Both the position numbers and the translations under genes were made by a program. Of a stretch of 64,000 bases of DNA, positions 31,547-41,422 are shown in pieces. Location of the stretch: positions 1-64,000 of the forward strand of contig QHYI01000107.1 of assembly GCA_003223245.1 (NCBI GenBank). Direction: 5' to 3'. Position 1 is the stretch's first letter; each line of letters starts with the position of its first letter. The notes below the pieces were generated by a model. It ran no database searches. It saw only the letters and a list, made by a program, of their open reading frames with translations, and was not told where the DNA came from. This DNA comes from Acidobacteriota bacterium. GTDB lineage: Bacteria > Acidobacteriota > Terriglobia > Acidiferrales > UBA7541.

Positions 31547-33106
31547 ATGAACAAGAAGGTTGCGTATCATCTGCCCGTCGCGAGAGCAGTCACTCTGGTA
31601 GCCCTGCTTTCCTTATTGGCTTTGCCCTCGCCTGCATGGGCGCAAACCGCAAGGCCTTGGCCCAACTGGGGTCAAAACCTAAATAACACGCGCTTCCAAG
31701 CATCCGAACAAACCATCAACACCAACAACGTGTCCCAGCTCATACCCAAATGGGTCTTTCACACCGCCGGAGACGTATCAGCTACTGCTTCTGTCGTAAA
31801 CGGGGCGGTCTACTTTCCCGATTGGGCCGGCTTTCTTTATAAAATAGATGCGCAGACTGGCTTGCTCCTCTGGAGGACCGCCATCTCGAGCTATACGGGG
31901 ATCACCGGCGACGTCTCACGCACCACTCCGGCCGTCAACGGAAATACGCTCTACGTCGGGACGCAAGCAGGCGCTTACCTGCTGGCCATCGATGCGCGCA
32001 ATGGGAGTCTTGTTTGGAAAACACAAATCGACTCCCATCCGACGGCGGTCCTCACGCAGTCTCCCACCGTCTATAGCGGAAAAGTTTTGATTGGCGTCTC
32101 TTCCAATGAGGAAATCCTTGCCAGCAATCCGATTTATCCTTGCTGCACCTTCCGCGGGAGCATGACCGCCGTTGATGCCTCGAGCGGGCAAATCTTGTGG
32201 AAAACTTATATGGTCCCGGATAACGGAGGCCAGCCAGGCGGGTACGCCGGAGCGGCTGTCTGGGGCAGCAGTCCCTCGGTCGATCCCGAACGGAACGCCG
32301 TCTATATCGCCACCGGGAACAACTACAGCGCCCCGCAGAGCATGCAGGATTGTGAGGCGAATGTTAAGGCTGGCCAACCCGATAACTGCGCATCACCCGA
32401 CGATCACTTCGATTCGATGCTCTCGCTCAGTCTCAATACCGGGCAAATCAATTGGGCCAGGCGGTTGTCGCAGTATGATGCTTGGACAGTGAGTTGTATT
32501 GGCTTGCCCGGCCCGAACTGCCCGAAGCCGCAAGGCTCGGATTATGACTTCGGTCAAGCTCCGATGTTATTTTCAATCCGCATTAGCGGAAAGATGACCG
32601 ATGTTGTGGGAGCCGGACAGAAGAGCGGTGTTTTTTGGACCCTAAACCGGGACACCGGCGAGGTCGTTTGGGGGACAATTGCCGGTCCCGGCGGACTGGA
32701 TGGCGGCATGCAATGGGGTTCGGCAATTGACGGCACTAGCATCTATTATCAGGACGCAAACTTTAACCAAACTCCTTACCCTCTGAAAAACGCCGCGACC
32801 ACGACCGGAGGATTCTGGGGAGCCCTTGACCCTGCCTCCGGGAGGATCGCCTGGCAAACTGCAGATCCAACCCAACAGATTGACCCCGGCCCGGTCAGCG
32901 CCGCCAACGGGGTTGTCTATGCAGGCTCATTCAGCGGGGATATGTACGCTCTTGACGGACACACGGGCAGGATTTTGTGGAATTTCCATACCACCGGGTC
33001 CATTAATGCCGGGCCCGCCATCGTGGATGGCGTCCTTTACTGGGGCACTGGTTACAGCCCTTTAGGGCAACCGGGTAACTCGTTCTATGCCTTCTCATTA
33101 CCCTGA
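31547..33106 (+). CDS. PQQ-binding-like beta-propeller protein (polyvinyl-alcohol dehydrogenase-like), secreted
   Basis: Signal peptide LLALPSPAWAQ; repeated blades with LLWRTAI, LVWKTQID, ILWKTYM, ILWNFHT. Confidence 0.85.
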   Translation: MNKKVAYHLPVARAVTLVALLSLLALPSPAWAQTARPWPNWGQNLNNTRFQASEQTINTNNVSQLIPKWVFHTAGDVSATASVVNGAVYFPDWAGFLYKIDAQTGLLLWRTAISSYTGITGDVSRTTPAVNGNTLYVGTQAGAYLLAIDARNGSLVWKTQIDSHPTAVLTQSPTVYSGKVLIGVSSNEEILASNPIYPCCTFRGSMTAVDASSGQILWKTYMVPDNGGQPGGYAGAAVWGSSPSVDPERNAVYIATGNNYSAPQSMQDCEANVKAGQPDNCASPDDHFDSMLSLSLNTGQINWARRLSQYDAWTVSCIGLPGPNCPKPQGSDYDFGQAPMLFSIRISGKMTDVVGAGQKSGVFWTLNRDTGEVVWGTIAGPGGLDGGMQWGSAIDGTSIYYQDANFNQTPYPLKNAATTTGGFWGALDPASGRIAWQTADPTQQIDPGPVSAANGVVYAGSFSGDMYALDGHTGRILWNFHTTGSINAGPAIVDGVLYWGTGYSPLGQPGNSFYAFSLP

Positions 33107-33303
33107 CCATTTCACTGCTAGCCATCAACCAAGAGAATCAGAAGCACCCAAGCGGCAGCTAACTGCCGCACCGGCTCCGCCGACTGTTATCCCGAACGCC
33201 GTGAGCGATCTGCTTTTCGTGCTCTCGCCACTCGTTTATCCCGAGGAAAAGAGAAGACGCTAGCCAAACCAGCCCAGGTCTTCAAACCCCAAAGTCTTCT
33301 GGC

Positions 33304-33336
33304 CGAGAATGGGAGCTCGCAGCCTTCCCATTCTCG
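33304..33336. terminator. Hairpin between convergent genes, possible bidirectional terminator
   Basis: CGAGAATGGGA ... TCCCATTCTCG inverted repeat between the PQQ-like gene (+) and pruA (-). Confidence 0.55.
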
Positions 33337-33357
33337 ATTTTCTATTCTCGAGTTTCC
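33330..33357. repeat. Degenerate period-7 repeat (attctcg attttct attctcg agtttcc)
   Basis: att at 33330, 33337, 33344; four heptads. Confidence 0.55.
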
Positions 33358-33367
33358 TGGCTGCGCC

Positions 33368-34969
33368 TTAGTTGACTTTTTCGGCGATGGACTTGGCTTG
33401 CAGGAACAACAGCAAATAATCTTTGCCGCCGGTCTTGGAATCGGTTCCGGACATGTTGAAGCCGCCGAAGGGATGCGCGCCGACCATTGCGCCAGTGCAC
33501 TTGCGGTTCAAGTACAAATTGCCCACGTGGAAGGCTTCTTCAGCTTTCCGGATCTTCTCCGGATTCTTCGTATAGACCGCGCCGGTCAAACCAAATTCCG
33601 TATTGTTGGCAATTTCCAGTGCCTCGTCGTAATTCTTCGCCTTGATCACCGCGAGCACTGGGCCGAAGACTTCCTCCTGCGCCAGCCGGGCTTTCGGAGG
33701 CACATCCGCAATAATCGTTGGCTCGATGAAATAGCCGTCGCCCGCCGTGCGCTTTCCGCCGGTAACCAAGCGGCCTTCCTTCTTGCCCACTTCGATGTAG
33801 TCCAGAATCGACTTCATAGCCGATTCGTTGATGACCGGACCCATGTAATTGTTGGGATCATCGCTAGGCCCCACGGTGATTTTCTTCGTGCGGTCTGCCA
33901 GTTTCTGCAGGAACGTGTCGTACACCTTCTCCGCCACAATCGCGCGCGAGCAGGCCGAGCATTTCTGGCCCTGGTAGCCAAACGCCGCGGCTACGGTTCC
34001 TTCCACCGCCGAGTCGATATCCGCTTCTTCATCAACGACAATCGCATCCTTGCCGCCCATTTCGAGCACCGTGCGTTTGATCCAAATTTGTCCCGGAGAA
34101 GGCTTCGCGGCCAGCTCGCTAATGCGCAAGCCAACTTCCTTCGAGCCCGTGAATCCGACGTAGCGCGTCTTGGGATGCGTCACCAGCGTGTCGCCCACGG
34201 CGCCGCCGGAGCCGGTGATGAAATTCACCGCTTCTTTGGGCACGCCCGCTTCGTAAAGAATGTCAATGAATTTTGCCGCGATAGCGGGCGAATCGCTTGC
34301 CGGTTTCAGGACCACCGTGTTGCCGGTCACCAGCGACGCAACAACAAGTCCGGCCATGATGGCGCTCGGGAAATTCCACGGCGGAACCACGACGCCGACA
34401 CCGAGAGGAATATATACAAGATAATTGCGCTCGCCGCGCATGGGCGTCAGCTTTTGAGGCTCCGCCAGACGCAGCATTTCGCGGCCGTAGAATTCGCAGA
34501 AATCGATGGTTTCCGCGATGTCCGCGTCGGCCTCCACCCAGGTTTTGCCGACTTCGTAGCAAACCAGCGCGGCCAGCTCAAACTTGCGCTCGCGCACGAT
34601 CTGCGCCGTGCGGAAAAGACATTTCGCGCGCTCCTGCGCCGGCACTCTTTTCCAGGTGTCAAAGTATTTGTTCGCGGCTTCCACCGCCTGCTTGGCCATG
34701 TCGGCGGTGGCGTTCTGGAAGACGCCAATCACTTCGGACGGCCGCGAGGGATTCGTCGAATTGCGCTTGCCAGGCGTGGTCACTTTCTGCCCGCCTAGCC
34801 ACATGGGATACTCGCGGCCAAATTCGGATTTCACCTTTTTCAGCGCCTCTTCCATGCGCTTGCGGTTTTCCGGTTTGGAAAAATCAATGAACGGCTCATT
34901 GGTGAACTCGGAGATGTGCGGTTTCTGTTCGGCAGTGGCCACGGGGAACCCTCCTCTAGCAGCAAACAA
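33368..34969 (-). CDS. pruA: L-glutamate gamma-semialdehyde dehydrogenase
   Basis: GVGVVVPPWNFPSAIMAGLV, TRYVGFTGSKEVGLRI, EMGGKDAIVVDEEADI, GYQGQKCSACSR. Confidence 0.93.
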   Translation of the reverse strand: MFAARGGFPVATAEQKPHISEFTNEPFIDFSKPENRKRMEEALKKVKSEFGREYPMWLGGQKVTTPGKRNSTNPSRPSEVIGVFQNATADMAKQAVEAANKYFDTWKRVPAQERAKCLFRTAQIVRERKFELAALVCYEVGKTWVEADADIAETIDFCEFYGREMLRLAEPQKLTPMRGERNYLVYIPLGVGVVVPPWNFPSAIMAGLVVASLVTGNTVVLKPASDSPAIAAKFIDILYEAGVPKEAVNFITGSGGAVGDTLVTHPKTRYVGFTGSKEVGLRISELAAKPSPGQIWIKRTVLEMGGKDAIVVDEEADIDSAVEGTVAAAFGYQGQKCSACSRAIVAEKVYDTFLQKLADRTKKITVGPSDDPNNYMGPVINESAMKSILDYIEVGKKEGRLVTGGKRTAGDGYFIEPTIIADVPPKARLAQEEVFGPVLAVIKAKNYDEALEIANNTEFGLTGAVYTKNPEKIRKAEEAFHVGNLYLNRKCTGAMVGAHPFGGFNMSGTDSKTGGKDYLLLFLQAKSIAEKVN

Positions 34970-35030
34970 ATCGCTTCGTTAGAGAAAAACATTGTACAGC
35001 GCTTGCAAACGCTCTCACAAGCAGGGGGTC

Positions 35031-35086
35031 CGGTTTGCGGTTTGCGGTTTGCGGTTCGTCGTTCAGAGTTTGCCGTTCAAGACTTG
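35031..35086. repeat. Period-7 repeat (CGGTTTG x3 followed by degenerate heptads)
   Basis: cggtttg cggtttg cggtttg cggttcg tcgttca gagtttg ccgttca agacttg. Confidence 0.85.
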
Positions 35087-35220
35087 TGATGCAAGCCCTG
35101 GAGGAAGAAGAGCGGCAGCCCTTCATACCTCAGGATAAACAAGGCTGCCGCACTCGATATGACTTCTTCGCAGGATTTTGAAATGAAGCAGGAGCATGAA
35201 TCAGAACAGGCAAAAGGTGG

Positions 35221-37197
35221 TCATTCAAAGTGGAATTGGATCTTGATGCTGACGTGCGCGGGAACCGGCCGGCCGTTCTGCCTGGCCGGCTCGTACCGGT
35301 AATACTTCAGCGCTTCCAAGGCGGGCTCGCGCAGGGAAGGAGGCCCGGAGAGCACCGTCGGGGACGTTACGTTTCCCGCTGTGTCGATAATCGCATCGAT
35401 GACTACGCTTCCGGTCTCGAAGTCCCGCAAATCTTCCAGCGAAGCAACCGCGCGCTCCGATTTAATCAATTTCGGTGGCAGGACCGTTGAAGACGGCACC
35501 GTCGGGACAGGGGCGACCGCCTTGGCGGTTGATTCCTTCGTTGTTGATGACCGAACGGGTGAACCCATCGCCGTCGAGCCAGGCCGTTTGTTTCTTTCCC
35601 TGACTGGCGGTTTGTCGATGGCTTCGATGGGCGCCGTCGCAGTGATCCTCTTTTCATTTCGAACGGCGCGGCCTCCCGGGCTTTTGCTCGATAAGCCCAA
35701 ATGGGGCGGAGTTTCTTCCACGGTAACTCCCGGCGCATTTCCGGAGGATGTCTCAGCTGCCGACACCGGACTTGGCGTCGTAGCCTCCGGCATAGCCACT
35801 TTCGTGGTGACCCCGCCTGCCCACGTGGCGACGGAGAACTTGGTTTGTTTGTGCATCCACGGAAACCAATGCTTGTACCAAGCGACGTCAATCAATGCGG
35901 CCAGGACGCAGCTCAAGATCGCCAGGCGAAACATTGCCGTTCGGAAACCGGGAGTGAACTGTCCGCGTGCGCGGAAAGATCGCTTCGGCCTTGGCACCGG
36001 GATGTGGAAATCCGGCGCCGGTTGCGGCGGCAAATTCTGACGCGGCACCGACTTGTGGCTTGGCCTTGGTTCGCTTTGGGTGGGGGATACATCGGCGGCG
36101 AGTTCCGCCCACTGGACTTTTTCGGTCTGGTACCTAACGGCCTCTGCCAGTGGCTCGCGCGTATCCTCAGACGGTACCGCAGGAACGCCGCGAATCGCGC
36201 CGGTGGATTCGTTCGCCCCGGGCTCGGTCCCCGCTTGAAGCCGGTCCAATTGGCTGCGCAGGGCTTCGACTTCCTTCCTGAGCACTTGCACTTCCTCGGC
36301 ATTGGCAGCCGGGACTGCTCCCTCAAGTTCGTCAGCGGTCATCTCCGCGGAGGCCACCAGCTCGAAGGCTTCAATTTCCTTGGAATCTTTGGGCAGCAAG
36401 GGCGTCGCCGCTGAAAATTCTATTCCCCAGAAACCTGACGCGGGCTCGGTGAATTCCAACTCCGCGAAGCAGCCCGTCGGCCGGTGCGCCCGCTTCCGGA
36501 TCACTTGGGCGACGACTTCGCGTTTGGATTCTTCGTTGGTCAAAAACAGGAGTTGCCCGGGTGTGACCGCTGCCGTCAAGCCGATCACACCACCTTTCTC
36601 AAACACCAACACGGTTGCCGTGGACTCGCTAAAGAGTTCGCGTTCCCCCGCACCCGAGGCGCTTCCCGCGCGCGCGCCTGTAACCCTTACCCGTATTTCG
36701 CGGGCTACCGCGTTGACTTTGGGAAGAGGTTTGGTCTTCAGCGGAATGTCCGCATGTTCATTGGGTTCCGCGTAGGTCGGGTCGGGCGGACCGCTGCTTG
36801 TGTTCAACTCGATCGGGCCGGATCCCTCGGGCGAAGAGACTTGCTCGTTTTTAGCTTCTTGATGCGGCCTGACCGGGAACTCTTCCGGCACAGTATCCGG
36901 GGACGCCGTGGGAGCCGAGACGGTCGAAGACGTGGTGTCGTCTGCGGAAGACAAATCTGTTGTCCTTTGTACGCTGGGCGTGCGAGGGGGCACTCCCCGC
37001 GGAAGGAAATATCGCGCCTTGGTCCGCTGCCCCGAAACGGGGCAACTCGACAAGCATACTATGCTTTCATCCCGCTTAGCCCACTCGCTATAGTACCAAC
37101 GTACTAGCGTGCGTAAGCAACATAATTCTTGAATATCAACAAATACCTCAAATTCCAGGACGACAATCCGCTGAATTTGGCACGCCGGAACTTGCAA
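35221..37197 (-). CDS. PilZ-like domain / TM / C-terminal TonB domain protein
   Basis: C-terminal ALEALKYYRYEPARQNGRPVPAHVSIKIQFHF (TonB_C); single TM; N-terminal PilZ-like beta region ending GFWGIEFS; N-terminal start uncertain. Confidence 0.7.
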   Translation of the reverse strand: MQVPACQIQRIVVLEFEVFVDIQELCCLRTLVRWYYSEWAKRDESIVCLSSCPVSGQRTKARYFLPRGVPPRTPSVQRTTDLSSADDTTSSTVSAPTASPDTVPEEFPVRPHQEAKNEQVSSPEGSGPIELNTSSGPPDPTYAEPNEHADIPLKTKPLPKVNAVAREIRVRVTGARAGSASGAGERELFSESTATVLVFEKGGVIGLTAAVTPGQLLFLTNEESKREVVAQVIRKRAHRPTGCFAELEFTEPASGFWGIEFSAATPLLPKDSKEIEAFELVASAEMTADELEGAVPAANAEEVQVLRKEVEALRSQLDRLQAGTEPGANESTGAIRGVPAVPSEDTREPLAEAVRYQTEKVQWAELAADVSPTQSEPRPSHKSVPRQNLPPQPAPDFHIPVPRPKRSFRARGQFTPGFRTAMFRLAILSCVLAALIDVAWYKHWFPWMHKQTKFSVATWAGGVTTKVAMPEATTPSPVSAAETSSGNAPGVTVEETPPHLGLSSKSPGGRAVRNEKRITATAPIEAIDKPPVRERNKRPGSTAMGSPVRSSTTKESTAKAVAPVPTVPSSTVLPPKLIKSERAVASLEDLRDFETGSVVIDAIIDTAGNVTSPTVLSGPPSLREPALEALKYYRYEPARQNGRPVPAHVSIKIQFHFE

Positions 37198-37199
37198 CG

Positions 37200-37943
37200 T
37201 CAGGTGGTTAGGGAGCGCGCGATTCGGAAGCCATAGTCGGCATATTGCAACTGTGGCGGGATGCTAGAGCGCGCTGCGTTGCGGCTCACCTTGATGTGGT
37301 GCCGCCAGGAACCGCCCCGCGATGCTTTGCGGGCGCCATCGGCAGGCCCCTGTGGGTTTCGCTCGGGAGAATAGCGGTAATAGCTTGCATCGTACCAATC
37401 CGCGCACCATTCGTGCACATTGTCACCCACATTGAAAAGCCCATATGCGTTCGGCGCATAGCGACCCACTGACTCCGGCCCATTCTTCCAGCGGTTCGCG
37501 TAATCAGGCAACGACTCCGGCGGAGAATCCCCCCAGGGGTATGCCGATCCTTCTGCTCCGCCCCGCGCGGCGCATTCCCATTCGGCTTCCGTCGGTAGGC
37601 GATAGGCCTTGGCCGTTACGCCGCTCAGCCATTGGCAATAAGCCATCGCCTCGTTCCAAGAGACGGCGACTGCCGGCATTTGGGGATGATTGAAATTGGG
37701 ATCCATGCAGCAAGAAGCTGCAGCAGCATGAGTCGCCGAAAGGAAAAACTGATATTCGGCGTTGGTCACCTGATAGGCCGCTAATTCGAACGAGTCGACC
37801 CACACGCGATGGACGGGCTTCTCGTCATCGCGCCCGGTTTCGCATCCCATCGAAAACCACTGCCCCGGTATGCGAATCATCACGGGCTCGAGGAAGCCTC
37901 CGCCTGGACCGCTCACTCCGAGCCCTGCCGATGCCGTGGTCAT
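37200..37943 (-). CDS. SUMF1/FGE-sulfatase (EgtB-like) domain protein
   Basis: GQWFSMGCETGRDDEKPVHRVWVDSFELAAYQVTNAEY, YRLPTEAEWECAARGG, GNVHEW-like DNVHEWCADWY, RGGSW...GFRIA. Confidence 0.88.
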   Translation of the reverse strand: MTTASAGLGVSGPGGGFLEPVMIRIPGQWFSMGCETGRDDEKPVHRVWVDSFELAAYQVTNAEYQFFLSATHAAAASCCMDPNFNHPQMPAVAVSWNEAMAYCQWLSGVTAKAYRLPTEAEWECAARGGAEGSAYPWGDSPPESLPDYANRWKNGPESVGRYAPNAYGLFNVGDNVHEWCADWYDASYYRYSPERNPQGPADGARKASRGGSWRHHIKVSRNAARSSIPPQLQYADYGFRIARSLTT

Positions 37944-37998
37944 ACGATTACTCGCTTTACTTCCCTCAAAGGCGCGGTCCGTGCGCCTTTTTCTCTCT

Positions 37999-39612
37999 TC
38001 AGATTCCGATGATCTTCCCCGAATCATCTACATCGATCAAAGACGCGCGGGAAACTTTTGGCAAGCCGGGCATCAGCATCATGTTGCCGGAAATCGCCAC
38101 CACAAAACCGGCGCCCGCGGAGAGCGAGGCGTTCGTTACGTTCAAAGTCCACCCCGTAGGCGCGCCGAGGAGTTTGGGATTCTCGGTCAAGGAATACTGC
38201 GTTTTCGCCATGCAGACAGGCAATTTGCCATAGCCCCAATCGGAGAACTGCTTCAACTTGGCGGCAGCCTCGTCAGAAAACTTTACGTCGTTGGCCCCGT
38301 AGATTCTATGCGCCACTTTTTTGATCTTATCCACAAACGGTTCATCAAAAGAATACAGCGCATGCACAGCGGGTGAGAGGGTTTTTTCGATGGTCTCGAC
38401 CAGTTTTTCCGCCAGCCCTTTCGCACCCGGACCTCCTTTCGCGAAACCCTCCGAGAGGGCACTTTCTACTCCTCGTTCTGCGCAATACGCTGCCAGTCGC
38501 TTTAATTCCGACTCCGAATCGTCCGGAAAACGATTGATGGCGGCAACGATCGGTACCCCGAAATTCTTAAGGATTTCGATATGCTTGCCAAGATTCGGCA
38601 GCCCGCGCTCGAAGTTCCCTTCCCCCTGATTCTTCATGCTGCGAACGGTTGTGACCAGGACTGCGGCCGAAGGCACGATACCCGACTGTTGCATGACAAT
38701 GTCGAAATACTTCTCGGCGCCGAGGTCCGCAGCGAACCCGCACTCGTTCACCACATAGTCCGCGAGGCGCAAGCCCATTTCCTGGCAGATGACGCTGCTG
38801 GTGCCATGCGCGATGTTCCCGAATGGCCCGGCATGCACAAAAGCTGGCGTGCCGTCAGTGGTTTGAACCAGATTGGGCAGAATTGCTTCAGCGAGCAGCG
38901 CCATCATGCCGCCGGTCGCGGAAAGATCTTTCGCACAAACGGGTTTCCCATCTCGTGTAACGCTGACAACGATGGCTTCCAGGCGCTTGCGAAGGTCCTT
39001 GCGGTCCTTCGCCAACGCGATGATCGCCATGATTTCCGAAGCCGCGGTAATGATGAACCCCGACTGGCGGTTGGCGTCTTCTTTTTTGCTATCGAGCGAA
39101 AGGCGGATGTGGCGCAGCGCGCGGTCGTTCATGTCCATGGCGCGTGGCCAGGTAATCTGCCCGGGATCAAGATGCAGCTCATTGCCGTGGAACAGATGGG
39201 CGTCCACCAGCGCGGCAAGCAAATTGTGCGCCGAGGAGATGGCGTGAAAGTCGCCGGTGAAGTGAAGATTGATCTTCGAGCTGGGCTCAATTTGCGAAAG
39301 CCCGCCGCCGGCCGCGCCGCCTTTCATCCCAAAAACGGGGCCGAGCGACGGCTCGCGGGAAGTGATAACCACCTTCTTGCCAATATGGGCAAGGCCCTGC
39401 GTCAGACTGATAGCCGTGACGGTTTTGCCTTCGCCCGCGGCGGTCGGCGTTGTGGCCGTGACGATGATGAGCTTGCCCCGCCGCATAAAAGCGGGATCAG
39501 AGAGCAGTTCGAGGCGAACTTTGCCGCTGTCCGAGCCAATTTGCTCGAAATATTTTTCAGGAACTCCGAGTTTGCGGGCTACCGCTTGAATCGGGAGAAG
39601 AGTATTTGCCAT
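37999..39612 (-). CDS. fhs: Formate--tetrahydrofolate ligase
   Basis: LIIVTATTPTAAGEGKTVTAISLTQGLAHIGKK, EPSLGPVFGMKGGAAGGG, NLHFTGDFHAI. Confidence 0.96.
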   Translation of the reverse strand: MANTLLPIQAVARKLGVPEKYFEQIGSDSGKVRLELLSDPAFMRRGKLIIVTATTPTAAGEGKTVTAISLTQGLAHIGKKVVITSREPSLGPVFGMKGGAAGGGLSQIEPSSKINLHFTGDFHAISSAHNLLAALVDAHLFHGNELHLDPGQITWPRAMDMNDRALRHIRLSLDSKKEDANRQSGFIITAASEIMAIIALAKDRKDLRKRLEAIVVSVTRDGKPVCAKDLSATGGMMALLAEAILPNLVQTTDGTPAFVHAGPFGNIAHGTSSVICQEMGLRLADYVVNECGFAADLGAEKYFDIVMQQSGIVPSAAVLVTTVRSMKNQGEGNFERGLPNLGKHIEILKNFGVPIVAAINRFPDDSESELKRLAAYCAERGVESALSEGFAKGGPGAKGLAEKLVETIEKTLSPAVHALYSFDEPFVDKIKKVAHRIYGANDVKFSDEAAAKLKQFSDWGYGKLPVCMAKTQYSLTENPKLLGAPTGWTLNVTNASLSAGAGFVVAISGNMMLMPGLPKVSRASLIDVDDSGKIIGI

Positions 39613-39790
39613 AGAAAATAGTGGGGCTCTGAGCGCCAAAGAATTTCAGCGCGGAAAAAAAAGAATAACACAGAAGCTGGGCAGAAAACGAACCAACGCG
39701 AGTCGCAGGTAGGGTCCTAATTTGAACGATGTCTTGCGAAGGGTGAAAGGTGGGAGTGAGGCAGTTGCCTTTTCAATCCAATCAAAGGTT

Positions 39791-40172
39791 CTATGCCAGC
39801 GGATGCTTGGGCTGGTAAAGCATGATGTCATCCGCGCCGGGTACGGCCATCATGACCACGAGTCCATATCCGCGATCCTGAACTTCGCCGCGGAACTCCG
39901 CTCCTCTGCCCTTCAGTTCAGCGATCGTGTGTGAGATGTCGTCGCACATGAGGGAGATCAGATGGTGGCGCGGCGATTCGTACGTCTTGCCGTCATAGAC
40001 GCCGTGGGTCGGGTGCACGCCCATCTCACTCCGCCCGGTCTTGAAGATCAGCCAACCCGCGCCTCCGCCCAGCGCACCCTCGACGTAGGGGCAGCCGAGG
40101 ACGTTCGCGAAGGAATGCGCGCGTGGCGGGGGCATCGTCGGAATAAATCAGGGCGTGGATGCTGGTAATCAT
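39791..40172 (-). pseudogene. VOC/glyoxalase family protein with a 1-nt frameshift
   Basis: MITSIHALIYSDDAPATRAFLR in one frame from 40172 and NVLGCPYVEGALGGGAGWLIFKTG...GYGLVVMMAVPGADDIMLYQPKHPLA in another; extra T at 40104-40105 explains the break. Confidence 0.8.
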
Positions 40173-40304
40173 CAGACTGAACTACTGAAATGCCGCGAAA
40201 TTGTACTATGTCGGTTTATCGCCAATCAAGAAGCCGGTCAGCGCACTGGATATCGAAATATAGGACACTACCCAGTCGCAGTGCTCTTCTGGGAAAAGAT
40301 CCTT

Positions 40305-41372
40305 TCAGTGCGTGGACTCGAGGCTCAGCTTCTGGACGCGCCAGTTAAGAAGCTCCGCAACAAACAGCTCATTTTCGCTCGGGCAGGCGATTTCGTGGAT
40401 CCAGCCGAATTGCCCAAGCTGCTTGCCCGACTTGCCGAGAACGCCAAGAACCTTGCCGTCGAGAGTCAATTTATAGATGCGGCCGGGAAAAGCGTCCGAG
40501 GCATAAAGAACCTGATTCGGTCCGGGCGTGATGCAGATGGCCCAGGGCGCGCCGGGCGACATCGTTCCCGTGGTCGCGGTGGGCTTATTGCCGATGGCAG
40601 GCCGAGCATCGGTGGGAACCGGCACATCAATGGTGAATTGCCGAAGAAATTTCCCCGCAGTATCAAAAACCTGGATGCGGCGATTGCCACGGTCTGCGAC
40701 ATAAATATTGTCGTGGGCGTCCATCGCGATACTGTGCGGAGTGTTGAATTGACCGGGCCCCGCCCCCGGCTCGCCCCAAGACATCACCCAGTTGCCTTCC
40801 TTATCCACTTTTGCGACGCGCGAATTGATGTATCCGTCGCTGATGTAAGTGTTGCCGGCTGAGTCCCAGGCCACGTCGGTGACTTGACGAAACATGCCGT
40901 CCACGGGAGGCAGCGGCGGTTTCACATGCTTCAGCGGCTCGGTGCCCTCGTCGGAAGCTTCCTGCTTGCGGCCAAACACCAGGGCGACGCGGCCTTCCGG
41001 ATTGAACTTGATCACCATATCCGAACCCTTATCCGTCACCCAGACGTTGTCTTCTTTGTCGATTTTCACGGTGTGCGCAAACGACCAGGCGTATAAGTTG
41101 TGACCAATCTCGCGCAGGAATTTTCCGTCGGGACTGAATTCCAAAAGTTGCGCAGCCGCCGCCGCATAGGCGGGTCCCGTCGTGTCACCGCGCGAAAACA
41201 CAAAAATGTGGCTTTTCGAATTGACCGCCACGCCCGTGGCCTCCCCCAGATAGCGATCGGGCGGAAGCTGCAAAAAATCCGGAGCGGAATGGAAACGAAT
41301 CTCCGGGGGCTGCTGTTGGGCAAAGGCAGGCACAGCGGAGGAAATCACAAGCAGCAACAGCGAGTGCTTCAT
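40305..41372 (-). CDS. Secreted NHL-repeat (peptidyl-alpha-amidating-lyase-like) protein
   Basis: Signal peptide; GATGVAVNSKSHIFVFSRGD, NTPHSIAMDAHDNIYVADRGNRRIQVFDTAGKFLR. Confidence 0.8.
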   Translation of the reverse strand: MKHSLLLLVISSAVPAFAQQQPPEIRFHSAPDFLQLPPDRYLGEATGVAVNSKSHIFVFSRGDTTGPAYAAAAAQLLEFSPDGKFLREIGHNLYAWSFAHTVKIDKEDNVWVTDKGSDMVIKFNPEGRVALVFGRKQEASDEGTEPLKHVKPPLPPVDGMFRQVTDVAWDSAGNTYISDGYINSRVAKVDKEGNWVMSWGEPGAGPGQFNTPHSIAMDAHDNIYVADRGNRRIQVFDTAGKFLRQFTIDVPVPTDARPAIGNKPTATTGTMSPGAPWAICITPGPNQVLYASDAFPGRIYKLTLDGKVLGVLGKSGKQLGQFGWIHEIACPSENELFVAELLNWRVQKLSLESTH

Positions 41373-41422
41373 GGGTACAAGCCTCCTTGGCCGTTCCGCA
41401 TCATACGCGCTTTTTGCGTTCT

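Noticed and set aside
33398-34798. 466-aa plus-strand ORF
   Set aside because: Antisense to pruA; translation rich in Arg/His without domain signal.
38581-39621. 346-aa plus-strand ORF
   Set aside because: Antisense to fhs; shadow ORF.
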